Shown here: piece by piece, positions 8,406-17,298 of the stretch
Layout: every line of letters begins with the position of its first letter
Position numbering within the stretch: position 1 is the stretch's first letter
Assembly (NCBI RefSeq): GCF_029167645.1
Contig: NZ_CP119147.1
Coordinates: 4,916,501-4,980,500 of the forward strand
Reading direction: 5' to 3'
Source: Streptomyces sp. AM 2-1-1
GTDB taxonomy: Bacteria > Actinomycetota > Actinomycetes > Streptomycetales > Streptomycetaceae
DNA length: 64,000 bases
The notes under the pieces: generated by a model
Told to the model about the DNA's origin: nothing
Databases searched by the model: none
What the model saw: only the letters and a program-made list of their open reading frames with translations
Program-made: the position numbers and the translations under genes

Positions 8406-11104
8406 CCCGGGAGGCCGGCCCCTCGGGCACGGGGACGGGCACCGGCACCTCCCGTACCCGCACCGGTGCGGGTACGGGGCAGGGGCCGCCCACCGGCACC
8501 GGCACCGGCACCGGCACCGGACCCTGGGGTCCCTCCGCCGGGACGACGTCCACGAGGGCGGGAGGGGAGGATCCGGCCGATCTGCGCCTCCTGCTCCCGG
8601 CCCTCGCCGCCTGGGCGGCGGCCGCGCTCTGTCTCGTCGCGCCGGGGGCCTGGACGGCGACGGGCGTCGTCGGCTGCCTCCTGGTGGCCTTGGTGCTCCT
8701 GCGTGCGGCACGCGGGGAAGGGGGCCGGTGGCGCACCGGACGGGTCGCGGTGAGCGCCGTACTGCTCTGCGCGGCGGCCGGGGCCGCGTCGGCGGGGCTG
8801 CACGGGGCCGACGTCCGCCGAGGACCGGTACCGGCCCTGGCGCGGGCGCACGCCGACGTGGAAGCCGAGGTGACGGTCACTGCCGATCCGGTACGGACGC
8901 GGGCCCAGGTACGGGGCAGCCGGAGCATGCCGGCGCTGCTGCTGATCGACGCGGAGATCATCCGGCTCGCGCGCCCCGCCCGTGGTCCCGGCCCCGGCCG
9001 GCTTCCCAGCGCCGGGCACCGGCTCACGAGCGGCACCGGACCGGCCTCGTGGGAGGGCGCGTACCGGCTTCGGACCCCTGTCGTCCTGATGGTGTCGCCC
9101 GGGGCCGGGCCGCAGGCGTGGCAGAGCCTGCTGCCCACCACCCGCCTGCGGATCGCCGGGCGGCTCGTCCCCCCGACGCGCGAGGGCGAGCGGAGCGCGG
9201 CTTCTCTGCGGGTGGAGGCGAGGGCGGCGCCGCAGATCCTCACGGGGCCCACCTTCGCGCAACGGACGGCGGGGAAGCTGCGCGAAGGGCTGCGCCGGGC
9301 CACCGACACGCTGGGGCCGGACGCACGGGCGCTGCTGCCCGGGCTGGTGCTCGGTGACACCTCGCGCGTGCCGACCGAGCTGCACGACGCCTTCCGGGCC
9401 ACCGACCTCAGTCACCTCTTGAGCGTGTCCGGAGCGAATCTGTCCGTGCTGCTCTTCCTGCTGATCGGCGCTCCGAGCGCCGCCCTGAGCGCCGAGCGGA
9501 AGGGCCTGGCTCCCCGGTTGGGGCTCACCCTGCGCATGACGGCGCTGACCGGTGGCCTGATCACCCTCGCGTTCGTGCTCGTCTGCCGTCCGGAGCCGAG
9601 CGTGCTGCGAGCGGCCGCGTGCGGCCTGATCACGCTCCTCGCCATCGGGACCGGGCGCCGCCGAGCCCTGATTCCCGCGCTGGCGGCGGCGGTTCTGCTG
9701 CTGGTGCTGTACGACCCGTGGCTGGCCCGGAGCTACGGCTTCCTGCTGTCCGTCCTAGCCACCGGCGCGCTGCTCACCCTCGCACCGCGCTGGGGAGCGG
9801 CCCTGAGCCGCAGGGGCGTACCCCCCAGGCTCGCCGAGGTGCTGGCCGCGGCGGCCGCGGCGCAGGCCGTCTGCGCGCCGGTCGTCGTGGTGCTGGCCTC
9901 CCGGGTGAGCCTGGTGGCCGTCCCGTGCAACCTCCTGGCCGAATTCGCGGTGGCGCCCGCGACGGTCCTCGGATTCGCCGTGCTCGCCGTGGCGCCCGTG
10001 TCGATGCCGGCGGCGCAGGTGCTGGCCCGGGTGGCGGGGTGGCCGGTGGGCTGGATCGCGGGTGTCGCCAGGACGGGCGCCGGCCTGCCGGGGGCGGAGA
10101 CGGCCTGGCCCGGCGGCTGGGGAGGCGCCGGACTGCTCGCCGGAGCGACGGTGCTCGTCGTGCTGGGCGTCCGCCGGTGGGGGCGGCATCCCTGGGTCTG
10201 TGCGGCTGCCGCGCTGCTGCTGGTCCTCGCGGTCGTGAGACCCGTACCGCTGACGCGGATGGTGACGGGGTGGCCCCCGCCCGGCTGGGCCTTCGCGCTG
10301 TGCGACGTGGGGCAGGGCGACGCGATGGTGCTCGCGGCGGGGGACGGGGCCGGGGTGGTCGTGGACGCCGGACCCGAACCGGCCCCCGTCGACCGCTGTC
10401 TGCGTGAGCTGGGGGTGAGCCGGGTGCCGTTGCTGGTGCTGACCCACTTCCACGCGGATCACGTGCGCGGCCTGCCCGGCGTACTGCGTGGCCGGGCGGT
10501 GGGGGCGATCCAGACGACCGGACTGGAACAGCCCCCGGAGCAGGCGGCGTTCGTCCGGCGGACCGCCACCGCCGCAGGCGTGCCGGTCATCCCGGCGGTG
10601 GCGGGGGAACACCGGCGCATCGGCGCCCTCGACTGGCGGGTCCTCTGGCCGGGAGCGGCGGGGACGGCACTGCCGGCGGTCGGTACCGCCCTGCCCCGCC
10701 CCCTGGCCGGAGCGCCGGCCACCCCCTCGGTGCCCGAGGAGCCGAACGACGCCAGCGTCACCCTGCTCGTCACGGCGCGGGGCGGCCTGCGGTTGCTCCT
10801 CCTGGGCGACCTGGAACCCCTCGCCCAGGGCGGACTGATACGCGCCCATCCCGGGCTCTCCCCCGTGGACGTGCTCAAGGTGGCGCACCACGGCTCCGGT
10901 TTCCAGGACCCGAGGCTGCTCGACCGGGTGCGACCGAGGCTCGCGCTCATCTCCTGCGGTGCGGAGAACCCGTACGGCCATCCCGCTCCGCGCACGGTCG
11001 CCGCCCTGCGGGCCGGGGGCGCCACGGTCATGCGCACGGACCTGGAGGGGGCGATCGCCGTGAGCGGGGCGGGAAGTGGACTGCGTGTGACGGGCCGTCG
11101 ATGA
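8402..11104 (+). CDS. comEC: ComEC/Rec2 DNA-uptake channel protein
   Basis: A 900-residue polytopic membrane protein. It begins with a Gly/Thr-rich low-complexity tail of about 50 residues, then two or three membrane helices and an OB-like DUF4131 region. The Competence domain follows (DLSHLLSVSGANLSVLLF near residue 340, then many helices). From about residue 628 comes a metallo-beta-lactamase domain with CDVGQGDAMVL and the metal motif LTHFHADHVRG (about 682). The family forms the channel for single-stranded DNA. ATG 8402 overlaps the comEA stop by 4 nt (ATGA). Without correction of the C7 tract the comEA N-terminal part reads straight into this gene. Whether Streptomyces takes up DNA with it is not known. 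Confidence 0.92.
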   Translation: MTREAGPSGTGTGTGTSRTRTGAGTGQGPPTGTGTGTGTGPWGPSAGTTSTRAGGEDPADLRLLLPALAAWAAAALCLVAPGAWTATGVVGCLLVALVLLRAARGEGGRWRTGRVAVSAVLLCAAAGAASAGLHGADVRRGPVPALARAHADVEAEVTVTADPVRTRAQVRGSRSMPALLLIDAEIIRLARPARGPGPGRLPSAGHRLTSGTGPASWEGAYRLRTPVVLMVSPGAGPQAWQSLLPTTRLRIAGRLVPPTREGERSAASLRVEARAAPQILTGPTFAQRTAGKLREGLRRATDTLGPDARALLPGLVLGDTSRVPTELHDAFRATDLSHLLSVSGANLSVLLFLLIGAPSAALSAERKGLAPRLGLTLRMTALTGGLITLAFVLVCRPEPSVLRAAACGLITLLAIGTGRRRALIPALAAAVLLLVLYDPWLARSYGFLLSVLATGALLTLAPRWGAALSRRGVPPRLAEVLAAAAAAQAVCAPVVVVLASRVSLVAVPCNLLAEFAVAPATVLGFAVLAVAPVSMPAAQVLARVAGWPVGWIAGVARTGAGLPGAETAWPGGWGGAGLLAGATVLVVLGVRRWGRHPWVCAAAALLLVLAVVRPVPLTRMVTGWPPPGWAFALCDVGQGDAMVLAAGDGAGVVVDAGPEPAPVDRCLRELGVSRVPLLVLTHFHADHVRGLPGVLRGRAVGAIQTTGLEQPPEQAAFVRRTATAAGVPVIPAVAGEHRRIGALDWRVLWPGAAGTALPAVGTALPRPLAGAPATPSVPEEPNDASVTLLVTARGGLRLLLLGDLEPLAQGGLIRAHPGLSPVDVLKVAHHGSGFQDPRLLDRVRPRLALISCGAENPYGHPAPRTVAALRAGGATVMRTDLEGAIAVSGAGSGLRVTGRR
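8491..8520 (+). repeat. Hexanucleotide repeat CACCGG x5 in comEC
   Basis: Five perfect copies of CACCGG encode part of the Thr-Gly tail at the N-terminus of ComEC; further imperfect ACGGGC/ACCGGC units precede it from about 8428. The unit is in frame, so copy-number change would only alter tail length. Confidence 0.8.
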
Positions 11105-11454
11105 GGCATCCGTTCCCGGTCCCGGAGACGGGGAGCGGGTCGTTCCGGGGGCGGGGCCGACAGCCGGTGACCGGGAGACCGCACAGAGCCGCGGAGACAG
11201 CAGGGGGCCGGGTGGACAGTCAGGGTGGGGACCGGAGGGGGATCTGTCCGGCCATACGCCGCAATCAATGAGAGGTGGCGTCAATGAGGGAGGTTGGGTA
11301 GCACTCCGTCACAGCTCGTTACATCCCCCTACGAGCGCCTCTGTTTGCCTCGAACGCGGCAATGATGATCGAATGCACTTTCGTCGATGGGCCGCTGCTC
11401 CGACAACGACGTCCAGCCGCAGGGGCCCCAGGTGATCGCCCCCGGGAGTGCAGC
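11105..11454. other. 350-nt gap between comEC and the YceI gene
   Basis: No supported gene. It contains a near-duplication AATGAGAGGTGG / AATGAGGGAGG around 11266-11294 and a lower-GC stretch at 11330-11390 that probably holds the promoter of the YceI gene. I cannot fix a -35/-10 pair with confidence. Confidence 0.4.
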
Positions 11455-12339
11455 ATGTTCGGCCGTTGGTTTCGCAGCAATGGACAGTCGGGTGCCGCCG
11501 CCGGTGGCGCCCTCGCCGGAGTCACGGTTCCGCGGTCGGCGGGCGTGATCAGTTGCCGCGTGCTCGACCCCGTCGACCAGCCGGTGCTGGAGGCCGAGTT
11601 CACCGTCACGGACGCCGCGGGCCGCAGGGTCTTCGGCGGTGAGACCGATCCGTTCGGGAGGATCCTCGCCTCCGTTCCGGCGGGGGAGTACCGACTGGGC
11701 GTCACCTCCGAGGGGTTCACCCCCTTCCACGGCCCGGTCTCGGTGTCGGAGGACGGCCACGCGAACCTGGGCGACGTACGGCTCCAGCTGGTGCAGCCCC
11801 CGCAGCTCCCCGCCCCCGGGGACTGGGAGATCGAGCCGACCCACAGTCAGATCGGTTTCACCGCGCGGCACATCGGCATGGCACGCGTCCACGGCAGGTT
11901 CAACACCTTCGCCGGCGCCATCCGCATCGCCGAGCACATGGAGGACTCGGCGATGCACGTCATCATCGACGCCGCCTCCATCGACACCAACGTCCAGATG
12001 CGCGACGACCACCTGCGGTCGGGGGACTTCCTGGACGTGGGGCACTTCCCGACGCTGGAGTTCTACAGCGAGCGCTTCGTGCACCGCGGCGGGACCCGCT
12101 GGGCCGTCACCGGCGCGCTCACCCTGCACGGCGTCAGCCGCACGGTGACGCTGGAGACCCAGTACCTCGGCCTCGGCAACGGACTGGAAGGCGAGGTGCG
12201 GGCCGCCTGCCGGGCCACCACCGAGCTGCACCGCGAAGACTTCACCCTCACCTGGCAGACGATGCTGGCCAAGGGCATCGCGGTCGTCGGCTCCAGCATC
12301 GCCATCGAGATGGACATCCAGATCGTCCAGAAAAGCTGA
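11455..12339 (+). CDS. YceI family lipid-binding protein with N-terminal carboxypeptidase-regulatory-like domain
   Basis: A 294-residue protein. Residues 35-115 form a beta-sandwich of the carboxypeptidase-regulatory or prealbumin type (ISCRVLDPVDQPVLEAEF ... GEYRLGVTSEGF). Residues 122-294 are a YceI lipocalin-like barrel, starting WEIEPTHSQIGFTARHIG and including GDFLDVGHFPTLEF. YceI proteins bind isoprenoid or other lipids; the ligand here is unknown. There is no signal peptide, so this copy looks cytoplasmic. ATG 11455 has GGGAG 8 nt upstream; an in-frame ATG at 11362 lacks conserved sequence after it. It stands alone between comEC and the convergent small gene at 12490. Confidence 0.88.
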   Translation: MFGRWFRSNGQSGAAAGGALAGVTVPRSAGVISCRVLDPVDQPVLEAEFTVTDAAGRRVFGGETDPFGRILASVPAGEYRLGVTSEGFTPFHGPVSVSEDGHANLGDVRLQLVQPPQLPAPGDWEIEPTHSQIGFTARHIGMARVHGRFNTFAGAIRIAEHMEDSAMHVIIDAASIDTNVQMRDDHLRSGDFLDVGHFPTLEFYSERFVHRGGTRWAVTGALTLHGVSRTVTLETQYLGLGNGLEGEVRAACRATTELHREDFTLTWQTMLAKGIAVVGSSIAIEMDIQIVQKS

Positions 12340-12362
12340 CCACTCGGTGAGCGCAGGCCCCT

Positions 12363-12396
12363 CGGCCCCGATCGCCCTTCGGCCCCGATCGCCCTT
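12363..12396. repeat. 17-bp direct repeat after the YceI gene
   Basis: CGGCCCCGATCGCCCTT occurs twice in tandem (12363-12379, 12380-12396) in the convergent gap between the YceI gene and the gene at 12490-12735. Confidence 0.85.
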
Positions 12397-12489
12397 CGGG
12401 GCGCCGGCCGTCGGGGTGCGCCGAGCCTCGTCAGGGTGCGCTGCCCCGGCCCCCCGGGCGGGAACGGCCGGAGCTCCGGCCGGGGCCCT

Positions 12490-12735
12490 CTACGGGGCCT
12501 CCAGCCACCCTTCGTGCTCGGCCGCGAGCGCGTCGAGGGCGGCGGGGTCCAAGCGCCCGTCCGGGTCCTCCACGACCACCAGCCACTGGGCGTCCTCGGC
12601 GTCGTCCTCCCCGGCGAGCGCATCCCGCAGCAGGTGGGGCTCCTCACCCACGGCGAAGCGGGCGGGCAACTCCTCCGCCACGTCTTGGGCGGCATCGCGG
12701 TCGGGCAGCACCAGTACATGTCTCACGTCGCTCAC
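12490..12735 (-). CDS. Small acidic conserved protein, function unknown
   Basis: An 81-residue, strongly acidic protein starting GTG at 12735 (VSDVRHVLVLPDRDAAQDVAEEL). It has no cysteines, no membrane segment and no known catalytic motif. The beta-alpha pattern at the start (VRHVLVLPDRDAAQDVAEELPARF) suggests a small ferredoxin-like or ACT-like fold, but this is only a reading of secondary structure. Its reading frame extends upstream into the minisatellite region, where the sequence turns Arg/Gly-rich and non-protein-like, so the start at the conserved segment is preferred. The ribosome-binding site is weak (GGTGAG). Confidence 0.65.
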   Translation of the reverse strand: MSDVRHVLVLPDRDAAQDVAEELPARFAVGEEPHLLRDALAGEDDAEDAQWLVVVEDPDGRLDPAALDALAAEHEGWLEAP

Positions 12736-12928
12736 CCACCCATTCTCACCCGCGCCGACCCGTGCGCCGGACCGCCGGTAGCCGGACCGCCGACTACCGG
12801 TAGCCGCATCGCCGGCAGCCGACCGCCGGACCGCCGGGCTGCGACCGCGACGGTGGCCCCCTCTCCACAGGTCGCCGGACCGCGCCCCGGCACGCCCCAC
12901 CGTGACCCGCAGGTCCCCCTCCGCATGC

Positions 12929-13152
12929 GGACCCGCCGGACCGGACCCGCCGGACCGGACCCGCCGGACCGGACCCGCCGGACCGGACCCGCCGGACCGG
13001 ACCCGCCGGACCGGACCCGCCGGACCGGACCCGCCGGACCGGACCCGCCGGACCGGACCCGCCGGACCGGACCCGCCGGACCGGACCCGCCGGACCGGAC
13101 CCGCCGGACCGGACCCGCCGGACCGGACCCGCCCGACCGGACCCGCCGGACC
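12929..13152. repeat. 14-bp minisatellite, 16 tandem copies
   Basis: The unit GGACCCGCCGGACC repeats 16 times without a gap (224 bp). Only the fifteenth copy differs (one G to C at 13132-13134), and a partial copy follows at 13153. Because 14 is not a multiple of 3, all frames stay open and give false Pro/Asp/Arg-repeat proteins. The flank 12768-12850 has degenerate GCCGGACCGCCG units that may be older relatives. It lies between the divergent gene at 12735 and holA, 75 bp before the holA start, so copy number could affect its promoter. The remainder of the 12736-13226 gap shows no gene. Confidence 0.97.
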
Positions 13153-13226
13153 GGACCGCGCCGACCAGCACGCCGGAGGGTGGACGCCGGCCGGGCTGTC
13201 GGTGGAGCGTGGGATGCTGGACGGCG

Positions 13227-14213
13227 ATGGCCACCAGAAGGAACCCCACCGACGACCCGCTCGCCCCCCTCACGCTCGCCGTGGGCCAGGAGGACCTCCT
13301 CCTGGACCGTGCCGTGCAGCAGGTGGTGGCGGCAGCCCGCGCCGCCGACGCCGACACGGACGTCCGCGATCTCGCGTCGGACCAGCTGCAGCCGGGCACG
13401 CTCGCCGAGCTGACCAGCCCCTCGCTGTTCGCCGAGCGGAAGGTGGTGATCGTCCGCAACGCCCACGACCTCTCCGCCGACACCGTCAAGGACGTGAAGG
13501 CGTACCTCGACTCGCCTGCCGAGGAGATCACCCTGGTACTGCTCCACGCGGGCGGCGCCAAGGGCAAGGGCCTGCTGGACGCGGCCCGGAAGGCGGGAGC
13601 GCGGGAAGTCGCCTGCCCGAAGACGACGAAGCCGGCCGAGCGGCTCGCCTTCGTGCGGTCGGAGTTCCGGGCGCTGGGCCGTTCCGCCACCCCCGAGGCA
13701 TGCCAGTCCCTCGTCGACTCGATCGGCAGCGATCTGCGGGAGCTGGCGAGTGCCGTCTCCCAGCTGGTCGCGGACGTGGAGGGCACCATCGACGAGGCCG
13801 TCGTCGGCCGCTACTACACGGGCCGCGCCGAGGCGTCCTCGTTCACCGTCGCCGACCGGGCGGTCGAAGGACGGGCGGCCGAGGCCCTGGAGGCGCTGCG
13901 CTGGTCGCTCTCGACCGGTGTCGCCCCCGTCCTCATCACCAGCGCCCTCGCGCAGGGCGTCCGGGCCATCGGCAAGCTCTCCTCCGCCCGCGGCGGACGC
14001 CCCGCCGACCTGGCCCGGGAGCTGGGCATGCCCCCGTGGAAGATCGACCGGGTGCGCCAGCAGATGCGCGGCTGGACCCCGGACGGGATCGCCGCGGCGA
14101 CGCTGGCCGTGGCCGCCGCGGACGCGGGGGTCAAGGGCGGCGGGGACGACCCGGGGTACGCCCTGGAGAAGGCGGTCGTCGCCGTGGCCCGAGCGGCCCG
14201 CACCGGCCGCTGA
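13227..14213 (+). CDS. holA: DNA polymerase III delta subunit
   Basis: A 328-residue clamp-loader delta subunit, which opens the sliding clamp during replication. The sequence begins LTLAVGQEDLLLDRAVQQVV and has the delta-type AAA+ fold without a usable Walker A, with ITLVLLHAGGAKGKGLLDAARKAG near residues 100-123 and the C-terminal collar domain. ATG 13227 is chosen; GTG 13209 in frame adds only six unconserved residues. GGATGCT at 13212-13218 lies shortly before the ATG, so the mRNA may be nearly leaderless. It follows comEC in many Gram-positive genomes, and here the YceI gene, a small gene and the minisatellite stand between. Confidence 0.93.
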   Translation: MATRRNPTDDPLAPLTLAVGQEDLLLDRAVQQVVAAARAADADTDVRDLASDQLQPGTLAELTSPSLFAERKVVIVRNAHDLSADTVKDVKAYLDSPAEEITLVLLHAGGAKGKGLLDAARKAGAREVACPKTTKPAERLAFVRSEFRALGRSATPEACQSLVDSIGSDLRELASAVSQLVADVEGTIDEAVVGRYYTGRAEASSFTVADRAVEGRAAEALEALRWSLSTGVAPVLITSALAQGVRAIGKLSSARGGRPADLARELGMPPWKIDRVRQQMRGWTPDGIAAATLAVAAADAGVKGGGDDPGYALEKAVVAVARAARTGR

Positions 14214-14344
14214 CACCACCCGGAGCCCCGCAGGCCCCGCGCATGTAAGGTCCCCGCCCGTCCGGCCCCGCGCCCGCCCGCCCGTCCTGCGGGCCCCGCG
14301 CCGTCGGCGCCCCGGACCCGAGCGGCTCGCCTGGACCCGAGCAG

Positions 14345-14394
14345 CGGAAAGGCCCCGTGCGTCCCCTGGGGAGGGGACGCACGGGGCCTTTCCG
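14345..14394. terminator. Perfect 22-bp hairpin, bidirectional terminator of holA and rpsT
   Basis: Arms 14345-14366 and 14373-14394 are fully complementary (CGGAAAGGCC...GGCCTTTCCG) around a 6-nt loop TGGGGA. It lies between convergent holA (+) and rpsT (-), 131 and 121 nt from their stops. The rest of the 301-nt gap holds no gene. Confidence 0.88.
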
Positions 14395-14514
14395 TTCACA
14401 CCTCTGGTGTGCCGCACCCGCGTGGCGAACGCAGGTTCGGTGTGCGGCACGGGTTGCCGGTCAGGAGCGGGGTAGAGGGCCCGCTGCGTCCGTTCCGGCG
14501 ATCACATCAGATGC

Positions 14515-14781
14515 TCAGGCGCTGAGAGTGGCAACCTTGGAGGCCAGGGCCGACTTCTTGTTGGCCGCGGCGTTCTTGTGGATGACACCCTTGGAGACGG
14601 CCTTGTCGAGCGCGCGGGAAGCGTCGCGAGCGGCCGTGGTGGCCTTCTCGACGTCACCGGCGACGGCAGCCTCACGGGCCTTGCGGATCGCGGTCTTGAG
14701 CGACGACTTGACGGCCTTGTTGCGCAGGCGCGCCTTCTCGTTGGTCTTGTTCCGCTTGATCTGGGACTTGATGTTCGCCAC
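14515..14781 (-). CDS. rpsT: 30S ribosomal protein S20
   Basis: An 88-residue, lysine/alanine-rich, all-helical ribosomal protein that binds 16S rRNA. It begins [20 protein letters not shown] and ends with [13 protein letters not shown], which is typical of actinobacterial S20. The start is GTG at 14781 with AAGG about 9 nt upstream. It is transcribed opposite to lepA, the usual arrangement in Streptomyces, and the shared upstream region 14782-14996 must hold both promoters. Confidence 0.98.
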   Translation of the reverse strand: MANIKSQIKRNKTNEKARLRNKAVKSSLKTAIRKAREAAVAGDVEKATTAARDASRALDKAVSKGVIHKNAAANKKSALASKVATLSA

Positions 14782-14996
14782 GAAGAAGCCTTTTCAGGTT
14801 CGTTGGATCTTCTGAGTGCGCCGCGCCGCCCGTAAGAGCCACGAGGCACAGCTGACCACGGTACCAGTCACCCTCCGACCGGCCCAAACCCGTGGCCGGC
14901 CCGCAGGCGTGGGACGATGGGAGCTACGTACAGATCCGACCGACCCGCCATCGACCCGAGACACGGCGTTCGGCGTCTCAAGAATCAGGACCCTGC

Positions 14997-16871
14997 GTGC
15001 CCGCGACTCCCACCAACGTGCCCGCGCCGAGCCGTACCGACCCGGCGCTGATCCGCAACTTCTGCATCATCGCGCACATCGACCACGGCAAGTCGACCCT
15101 TGCCGACCGGATGCTCCAGCTGACGGGCGTGGTCGACCAGCGGCAGATGCGCGCTCAGTACCTCGACCGGATGGACATCGAGCGCGAGCGCGGTATCACC
15201 ATCAAGTCCCAGGCGGTCCGTCTCCCGTGGGCGCCGACCACGGCGGAGGGCAAGGGCGGCACCCACATCCTCAACATGATCGACACCCCGGGGCACGTGG
15301 ACTTCACGTACGAGGTGTCGCGCTCGCTCGCCGCGTGCGAGGGCACGGTCCTGCTGGTCGACGCGGCCCAGGGCATCGAGGCGCAGACCCTGGCCAACCT
15401 GTACCTGGCCATGGAGAACAACCTCACCATCGTCCCGGTGCTGAACAAGATCGACCTCCCGGCCGCGCAGCCCGAGAAGTTCTCCGAGGAGCTCGCGAAC
15501 CTCATCGGCTGCCAGCCGGAGGACGTCCTGCGGGTCTCCGCGAAGACCGGCGTCGGCGTCGAGGCCCTGCTGGACCGCGTGGTCCGGGACGTTCCGGCCC
15601 CCGTCGGCAACGCGGACGCCCCTGCCCGCGCCATGATCTTCGACTCGGTCTACGACCCGTACCGGGGTGTCGTCACCTATGTCCGTGTGATCGACGGCCA
15701 GCTCAACAAGCGTGAGCGCATCCGGATGATGTCGACCGGTGCCACGCACGAGCTGCTGGAGATCGGTGTCTCCTCCCCCGAGATGACTCCGGCTGACGGC
15801 GTCGGTGTGGGTGAGGTCGGCTACATCATCACCGGTGTGAAGGACGTCCGTCAGTCCAAGGTCGGTGACACGATCACCTCCCTGCACAACGGGGCGACCG
15901 AGGCGCTGGGCGGGTACAAGGACCCGAAGCCGATGGTGTTCTCGGGGCTCTACCCGCTGGACGGATCGGACTACCCGGACCTGCGCGAGGCTCTGGACAA
16001 GCTCCAGCTCAACGACGCGGCCCTGGTCTACGAGCCGGAGACCTCCGCCGCCCTCGGCTTCGGCTTCCGCGTCGGCTTCCTTGGGCTGCTCCACCTCGAC
16101 GTGGTCCGCGAGCGCCTGGAGCGCGAGTTCGGTCTCGAACTCATCGCCACCGCGCCCAACGTGGTCTACCGCGTGACGATGGAGGACGGCTCCGAGCACA
16201 TCGTCACCAACCCGAGCGAGTTCCCCGAGGGCAAGATCGACTCGGTGCACGAGCCGGTCGTCCGGGCCACCGTCCTCGCGCCGAGCGAGTTCATCGGCGC
16301 GATCATGGAGCTCTGCCAGAACCGGCGCGGCACCCTGATGGGCATGGACTACCTCTCCGAGGACCGGGTGGAGATCCGCTACACCCTGCCGCTCGCCGAG
16401 ATCGTCTTCGACTTCTTCGACCAGCTGAAGTCCAAGACCCGCGGCTACGCCTCGCTCGACTACGAGCCCATCGGCGAGGAGTCCGCGCAGCTCGTCAAGG
16501 TCGACATCCTGCTCCACGGCGACAAGGTCGACGCGTTCTCCGCCGTCACCCACAAGGACAAGGCGTACGCGTACGGCGTCCGGCTCGTCGCCAAGCTGCA
16601 GAAGCTCATCCCCCGGCAGAACTTCGAGGTGCCGATCCAGGCGGCCATCGGCTCCCGGGTCATCGCCCGTGAGACCGTCCGCGCCATCCGCAAGGACGTC
16701 CTCGCCAAGTGCTACGGCGGTGACATCTCCCGTAAGCGGAAGCTGCTGGAGAAGCAGAAGGAAGGCAAGAAGCGCATGAAGATGGTCGGCAACGTCGAGG
16801 TGCCGCAGGACGCGTTCATCGCCGTCCTGTCGACCGACGAGCCCGGCGGCGAGGCCAAGGGCAAGAAGTAG
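14997..16871 (+). CDS. lepA: Elongation factor 4 (LepA) GTPase
   Basis: A 624-residue ribosome-associated GTPase related to EF-G that can back-translocate tRNAs. G1 is AHIDHGKST (about residues 24-32), G2 region ERGITIKS, G3 DTPGHVDF, G4 NKID, then domain II, the EF-G-like domain and the LepA-specific C-terminal domain ([17 protein letters not shown]). Start GTG 14997 has AGGA 8 nt upstream and gives the expected length; the open frame extends upstream without conserved sequence. It is divergent from rpsT. Confidence 0.97.
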   Translation: MPATPTNVPAPSRTDPALIRNFCIIAHIDHGKSTLADRMLQLTGVVDQRQMRAQYLDRMDIERERGITIKSQAVRLPWAPTTAEGKGGTHILNMIDTPGHVDFTYEVSRSLAACEGTVLLVDAAQGIEAQTLANLYLAMENNLTIVPVLNKIDLPAAQPEKFSEELANLIGCQPEDVLRVSAKTGVGVEALLDRVVRDVPAPVGNADAPARAMIFDSVYDPYRGVVTYVRVIDGQLNKRERIRMMSTGATHELLEIGVSSPEMTPADGVGVGEVGYIITGVKDVRQSKVGDTITSLHNGATEALGGYKDPKPMVFSGLYPLDGSDYPDLREALDKLQLNDAALVYEPETSAALGFGFRVGFLGLLHLDVVRERLEREFGLELIATAPNVVYRVTMEDGSEHIVTNPSEFPEGKIDSVHEPVVRATVLAPSEFIGAIMELCQNRRGTLMGMDYLSEDRVEIRYTLPLAEIVFDFFDQLKSKTRGYASLDYEPIGEESAQLVKVDILLHGDKVDAFSAVTHKDKAYAYGVRLVAKLQKLIPRQNFEVPIQAAIGSRVIARETVRAIRKDVLAKCYGGDISRKRKLLEKQKEGKKRMKMVGNVEVPQDAFIAVLSTDEPGGEAKGKK

Positions 16872-16996
16872 CCCCGCTCCGTCCTCCGGCTCCGTCCCCC
16901 GACCGAGTCGTCCGGCTCCGTTCTCGCGACGGCCCGCGGACGGCCCGCGGACGCCCCACCAGGCGTTCGGCCGGGATGTTCGAGGTGTCACACGTT

Positions 16997-17038
16997 CGGG
17001 CCCCTGTTCCCGCGCACAGCGCGTGGAGCGGGGGCCCG
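16997..17038 (+). terminator. Hairpin terminator after lepA
   Basis: CGGGCCCC (16997-17004) pairs with GGGGCCCG (17031-17038), and the GCGC bases between add an inner stem. It lies 125 nt after the lepA stop. Confidence 0.6.
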
Positions 17039-17113
17039 TTCGTTATCAACCGACGGCCCATGGCCCCTTACGCGGGAACCGGGCGCGCTTTACCCTGATC
17101 ACGGCTCGTCTGG

Positions 17114-17128
17114 TTACTCGCCAGTTAA
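17114..17128. promoter_or_regulatory. Operator-like inverted repeat upstream of acyl-CoA ligase gene
   Basis: TTACTCGCCAGTTAA: TTACT and AGT(T)AA are inverted around CGCC, one base off perfect symmetry. Sites of the form TTACT..AGTAA are used by TetR-type regulators of fatty-acid genes in actinobacteria, so a lipid-responsive repressor is plausible. It lies 171 bp before the start of the ligase gene, in the 427-nt gap 16872-17298, which otherwise holds the lepA terminator and no gene. Confidence 0.4.
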
Positions 17129-17298
17129 GCAAGCCGGTGGATAGCCGGTCGAACGGGGCGGGAACGGCCGAGCGAGCGGGACGAGCAGGACCGCGCGCTG
17201 AATCAGGATCACGCGCAGAGCGGGAACGAGAAGCAAGCAGAGACAGCAGGATCACCAAGCGGCCGGTCGTAGTGATGCCGCAGGCCCCGGAGGACGTC

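Noticed and set aside
7349..11104. A natural 1251-residue ComEA-ComEC fusion protein
   Set aside because: A complete helix-hairpin-helix domain and an ATGA start/stop overlap exist in the other frame, so a C7 frameshift is more likely than a true fusion; kept as a finding.
12436..14450. Pro/Asp/Arg-repeat and Ser/Gly/Arg-repeat proteins on both strands
   Set aside because: Direct translations of the 14-bp minisatellite, which stays open in all frames because 14 is not a multiple of 3.
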